Below, in pieces: positions 55,019-57,365 of a stretch of DNA of 57,365 nucleotides. The DNA comes from Mediterranea massiliensis (GTDB taxonomy: Bacteria; Bacteroidota; Bacteroidia; Bacteroidales; Bacteroidaceae). Each line of letters begins with the position of its first letter. The stretch's first letter is position 1. The position numbers and the translations under genes were made by a program. Under the pieces are notes generated by a model. It did not search any database and was not told the DNA's origin. It saw nothing but the letters and a program-made list of their open reading frames with translations. Location: assembly GCA_958402075.1 (NCBI GenBank), contig CATXSD010000004.1:1-57365 (forward strand), given 5' to 3'.

Positions 55019-55531
55019 ATGGCACTGCTGGACATTCTTATGTGGGTACTTCCCTCCGGCTTCCTGGCATCGCTGGGCACGTGGATCCTGTCACGCAAGA
55101 CCTTCAGTGCGCGCAACCGGAAAGAGCAGGAAGTAATCTACAAGCAGCTGTACGAGAGCCAGGGCGACACGCTGCTCAAGATGGATGAACGTATCACTGA
55201 GTTACAAAACCAAAACATCATTATCAATGGCAATTTTGCAAAGATGCAGCGCACGCTGCTTACGGTGGCAACACAGGCTGTGCGTTGCCGTTATTGGGAT
55301 GTGTGCCCTCTGCGTGGCGAGCTGTCGAAGTACAAGCCGTCTGCAGAAGAGTACAACAGCCGCCCGCGTGGACAGCTCGAGCGTGACCGTCACCGCGGTG
55401 ACCGACTACGAGCCGGTCCCGATGACGCAGGCGAAACTGAACCTGACTCCGACGGAACTGGAACGGCTGCCGCTGATGCCGATGGACTTCGGGAAGACGG
55501 TGGCCGACGGCCACCTGACCCTGAAGGCTGA
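55019..55531 (+). CDS. Membrane protein of the lysis cassette, holin candidate
   Basis: One N-terminal membrane helix (about 3-25, LLDILMWVLPSGFLASLGTWIL) and a coiled-coil (NRKEQEVIYKQLYESQGDTLLKMDERITELQNQ), then cysteines (RCRYWDVCPLRGELSKY). The reading frame is open to 55531, but after about residue 110 (55350) it becomes low-complexity and is the shadow of the overlapping spanin-like gene, so the functional protein may end near there in composition only. Holin-like by topology and place; alternatively an accessory of the lysozyme. It overlaps the next gene over about 300 bp in another frame. Confidence 0.6.
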   Translation: MALLDILMWVLPSGFLASLGTWILSRKTFSARNRKEQEVIYKQLYESQGDTLLKMDERITELQNQNIIINGNFAKMQRTLLTVATQAVRCRYWDVCPLRGELSKYKPSAEEYNSRPRGQLERDRHRGDRLRAGPDDAGETEPDSDGTGTAAADADGLREDGGRRPPDPEG

Positions 55532-55760
55532 ACCGGACGGACAGGGCGGCATACGGATTACGGCCACCCACCAGGGCGAGGAACGCAAAGTGGAAAAGAC
55601 CACCACGACCGCCACGAACCGCATCCGCGACGAGTCGGCCACCAGTGACGAGCGGAAGGACACGCAAGGCAGGAGTTATAAGCTCCCGGCCATTCTGCTC
55701 GTCGTAGTACTTCTGGCCGTCATTTATTGGCTGGTCAAACACCGGACAACCGGCAATTAA
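55227..55760 (+). CDS. Spanin-like lipoprotein with C-terminal membrane helix
   Basis: A 177-residue protein. From the start at 55227 the N-terminus is a good lipoprotein signal: basic RCLRWQHR, hydrophobic LCVAVIGMCALCVA, lipobox VASC with Cys33. A periplasmic middle (Thr/Val-rich, then KAEPDGQGGIRITATHQG, Lys/Glu/Thr) follows and one C-terminal helix (about 152-171, LPAILLVVVLLAVIYWLV). A protein lipid-anchored in the outer membrane at one end and inserted in the inner membrane at the other has the architecture of a unimolecular spanin. Alternative start 55185. Its 5' part lies inside the upstream gene in a different frame, as Rz1 does in Rz. Confidence 0.65.
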   Translation: MAILQRCSARCLRWQHRLCVAVIGMCALCVASCRSTSRLQKSTTAARVDSSSVTVTAVTDYEPVPMTQAKLNLTPTELERLPLMPMDFGKTVADGHLTLKAEPDGQGGIRITATHQGEERKVEKTTTTATNRIRDESATSDERKDTQGRSYKLPAILLVVVLLAVIYWLVKHRTTGN

Positions 55761-55793
55761 CCATTTATCATTAACCATTAACCAACAATTATT
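55760..55793 (+). repeat. Spacer-repeat tract before the tail-tube gene
   Basis: ACCATTTATCATTAACC, ATTAACC, AACAATTATT in tandem, ending at the ATG (55794). A near copy precedes the tape-measure gene (57090-57115). Confidence 0.65.
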
Positions 55794-56333
55794 ATGGCAG
55801 ACAATAGCAACGGACTTATGTACGGCGTGGCCGAAGTCAAATTCAAGGAGAGCCAGGGCGAAGAAAAGACATTGGGCTGGCTCGACGAAAACGGCGTGCA
55901 GTCTGCGGGCAATGCGCCGCAGTTTCTGGACGTATATGCCGCCCAGGTGACGGACGGCCCGGTAGACTCCATCCAGACGAACCCGGGCAGCGATGCCTTC
56001 ACGATGAACCTCATCCAGCTCAACGCCAAAAGCATGTCCGACGTGTTCGGCGGGAAGGCTGAAACGGACGGTGCCTATACGCCACCGGCCAACTTCGTGA
56101 AGACAGGCGTGCTGACCATCAAGATGCACAGCGGACACAGCTTCCGCGTGTTCAACGCCCGCCTGAGCCGCAACGGCTGGCAGAACGGCATGAACATGAG
56201 CAGTGTGCTCGCAATGGGCATCCGTGTGGATATGTTGAAGCCCACCGACGGCAAGGAACGCCGCTGGCGCAGCTATCCGCCGGGCGTGGAGCCGGACACC
56301 AGTGACCAAACCGCAGACGGAGCAGCAGGATGA
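55794..56333 (+). CDS. Probable tail tube protein
   Basis: A 179-residue protein with a tail-tube-like pattern: an opening GLMYGVAEVKFKESQGEEKTLGWLDENG, a middle rich in strands (APQFLDVYAAQVTDGPVDS) and a C-terminal GVLTIKMHSGHSFRVFNARLSR. It is followed by a frameshifting tail chaperone gene and the tape measure, the usual order tube-chaperone-tape measure. No sheath gene is seen before it in this window, so whether the tail contracts cannot be decided. Confidence 0.6.
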   Translation: MADNSNGLMYGVAEVKFKESQGEEKTLGWLDENGVQSAGNAPQFLDVYAAQVTDGPVDSIQTNPGSDAFTMNLIQLNAKSMSDVFGGKAETDGAYTPPANFVKTGVLTIKMHSGHSFRVFNARLSRNGWQNGMNMSSVLAMGIRVDMLKPTDGKERRWRSYPPGVEPDTSDQTADGAAG

Positions 56334-56803
56334 CGACGAACACGGAACTTGAACTGCTGGCAGCTGTAGCCCTCGCAGACGGGGGCATCAGCCTGCCGCT
56401 GTCGCTGACCCTCCGGCGGAAGCCTGTCCGGGTGACGATGAAGATACCGTCGACCCGCAGCCTGATACGCATCAGCCGGATGTACCTGACCATGGGCGTG
56501 ACGGCGGAGGAGTATGACGGCTATACACTGGAGCAGAAGGCGCGTTTCCTGGTGCTGCACGGAACGGAGGTGAGCCGCACAGTGGCCTACGGCGTGTTGC
56601 GCGGTCCCATCCTCGGTCGCCTGCTGAACCGACCGCTGGCCTGGCTGCTGCGCCACAACATGCACCCCGTGGCCATGACCGAGGCCTGGAGGCAGGTGCT
56701 GACCTGCATCAACACCGTCCCTTTCGGGACTATTATCGCATCAGCCGAAGCACTGAACAAGATGCAGCCGGTGGTGCAGAGCCAAACAGAAAAAAGGAGT
56801 TAA
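56330..56803 (+). CDS. Tail assembly chaperone, G-type
   Basis: A 157-residue helical protein between tube and tape-measure genes (LLAAVALADGGISLPLSLTLRRKP, GYTLEQKARFLVLHGTEVSRTVAYGVLRG). ATGA overlap with the tube gene (56330-56333). At its end lies an A6 run (56790-56795), and the -1 frame is open from there through the next gene to 57090. This predicts a longer fusion (G-T) made by -1 frameshifting, as in lambda G/GT and many tailed phages. Confidence 0.75.
   Translation: MTTNTELELLAAVALADGGISLPLSLTLRRKPVRVTMKIPSTRSLIRISRMYLTMGVTAEEYDGYTLEQKARFLVLHGTEVSRTVAYGVLRGPILGRLLNRPLAWLLRHNMHPVAMTEAWRQVLTCINTVPFGTIIASAEALNKMQPVVQSQTEKRS
56789..56797 (+). other. Candidate -1 frameshift site
   Basis: GAAAAAAGG read as GAA AAA AGG in frame 0, close to the stop at 56801-56803. 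A -1 slip continues as KKELTKGHTEPSHSLFG into the 56842 gene without meeting a stop. The heptamer A-AAA-AGG is a usable but not the best slippery sequence. Confidence 0.5.
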
Positions 56804-56841
56804 CGAAGGGACATACAGAACCTTCCCATAGCCTTTTCGGT

Positions 56842-57090
56842 ATGGTGGGCCAGATAGCGATGGAAACGGGCTGGAGCCTGGACCGCATCCTGGACACGAA
56901 CGTCGTGATGCTGAACCTGATGATGGCCGACGCGCCACACTATGTGCCGGAACGCGAGCGGAGCATGGCCGACATGATCCGCGAAATGGAAGAACGCGAA
57001 CGGCAGCGAAACCACCCGCCCCAAACGGAAGAACCTGACAAAGGGGTGGACCCCATGACCTACTTCAGCCGGATGGCTGTACAAGATTAA
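56842..57090 (+). CDS. T-extension of the tail chaperone
   Basis: From the ATG at 56842 an 82-residue protein (VGQIAMETGWSLDRILDTNVVMLNLMMADAPHYVPERERSMADMIREMEER), acidic-basic helical with a Pro-rich end. The frame is open upstream to the A6 run of the previous gene in the -1 register, so it is most likely the C-terminal extension of a frameshifted product that binds the tape measure. The local ATG could also be used alone. Confidence 0.65.
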   Translation: MVGQIAMETGWSLDRILDTNVVMLNLMMADAPHYVPERERSMADMIREMEERERQRNHPPQTEEPDKGVDPMTYFSRMAVQD

Positions 57091-57115
57091 CCGTTTATCA
57101 TTAACCATTATTGTT

Positions 57116-57365
57116 ATGGCAGTACCTATACAGCTCGAAATTTTCATGAAGGACCTGACCCAGGCCGGACTGCTGTCTGTGGCCAAGAACGTGGAAGGGG
57201 CCGAACAGGAAACCCTCTCGCTCATCAAGGCCTTGCAGGAGGTACGTGCCGAATATGTCCGTATCCTGAACGCCAACAAGGAGGCCGGCAAGTCCTACCA
57301 GCAGGAGGCGGCCATGGTACAGGCGTTGACCGGACAAATCAAGGGACTGGAAGAAGGACTGAAAG
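57116..57365 (+). CDS. Tape-measure protein, N-terminal fragment
   Basis: The first 83 codons of a gene that continues beyond the window. It starts MAVPIQLEIFMKDLTQAGL, then a long Glu/Ala/Lys-rich helix (NVEGAEQETLSLIKALQEVRAEYVRI, QEAAMVQALTGQIKGLEEGLK), the usual opening of tape-measure proteins. Gene order after the tail chaperone supports this. A spacer tract (57090-57115) precedes the ATG. Confidence 0.75.
   Translation, partial: MAVPIQLEIFMKDLTQAGLLSVAKNVEGAEQETLSLIKALQEVRAEYVRILNANKEAGKSYQQEAAMVQALTGQIKGLEEGLK

Noticed and set aside
1..57365. Diversity-generating retroelement, CRISPR-Cas or retron
   Set aside because: No reverse transcriptase, cas gene or template/variable repeat pair was seen in the window. 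Related Bacteroides phages can carry a retroelement, but if present here it would lie beyond the right edge.

Overview
The window reads as the chromosome of a gut Bacteroidales bacterium (Bacteroides, Phocaeicola or a close relative) carrying a Mu-like transposable prophage that runs off the right edge. The host assignment rests on Bacteroidetes-specific families (DUF5606, the PUR-like DUF3276 protein, long-form NusB, fimbrillin lipoproteins, a SusA-type amylase, a Na+-pumping methylmalonyl-CoA decarboxylase operon). It also rests on many copies of the Bacteroides -7 promoter box TAnnTTTG, several with a TTTG box about 19 bp upstream.

Host part, about 1-34.2 kb. It opens with a YeiH-type exporter, a divergent uncharacterised gene and clpB. 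A leftward housekeeping cluster follows (nusB, yajC, ybbR-like, coaE, DUF5606), then a rightward one (DUF3276, rplY/ctc, pth, S4-domain protein, Gfo/Idh oxidoreductase). Next come a Kef-type antiporter and the operon mce-mmdA-oadG-mmdC-mmdB, which turns succinate-derived methylmalonyl-CoA into propionyl-CoA while exporting Na+. After it lie a TPR protein, an orphan SusA-like amylase and a pair of surface lipoproteins, one a fimbrillin domain fused to an IdeS/Mac-type cysteine protease. The rest is small redox, regulatory and acetyltransferase genes. The host part ends in a repeat-rich gap and an initiator-like tRNA-Met with its own promoter and terminator.

Prophage part, about 34.2 kb to the end. 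A leftward lysogeny operon has a LexA/CI-type self-cleaving repressor followed by membrane-protein cargo genes. A decayed copy of the repressor 3' end and a repeated hairpin flank that cargo. Face-to-face promoters with palindromic operators separate it from the rightward early operon: a small HTH protein, a MuA-type DDE transposase, a MuB-type ATPase, a second ATPase, GemA-like and Gam-like proteins and small genes. A switch region holds leftward DUF4248 and HU genes and a strongly structured ~120-nt RNA with a 15-codon ORF. The late genes are split into two divergent blocks. The leftward one carries terminase, gp36-like, a portal-MuF-nuclease fusion and virion morphogenesis genes; the rightward one carries protease/scaffold, capsid, a lysis cassette, tail tube, frameshifted tail chaperone and the start of the tape measure. 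Between them lies a multi-branched inverted repeat that may be the late control site.

Most phage gene gaps consist of A/T-rich iterated tracts, oriented with transcription and ending at the next start codon. The most novel-looking items are the repressor-linked cargo cassette, the pseudoknotted RNA, the two palindrome arrays flanking the small HTH gene, the fimbrillin-IdeS fusion, the one-piece spanin-like lysis gene and the portal-MuF-nuclease fusion. All function calls come from reading motifs and gene order by eye; no database search was run.
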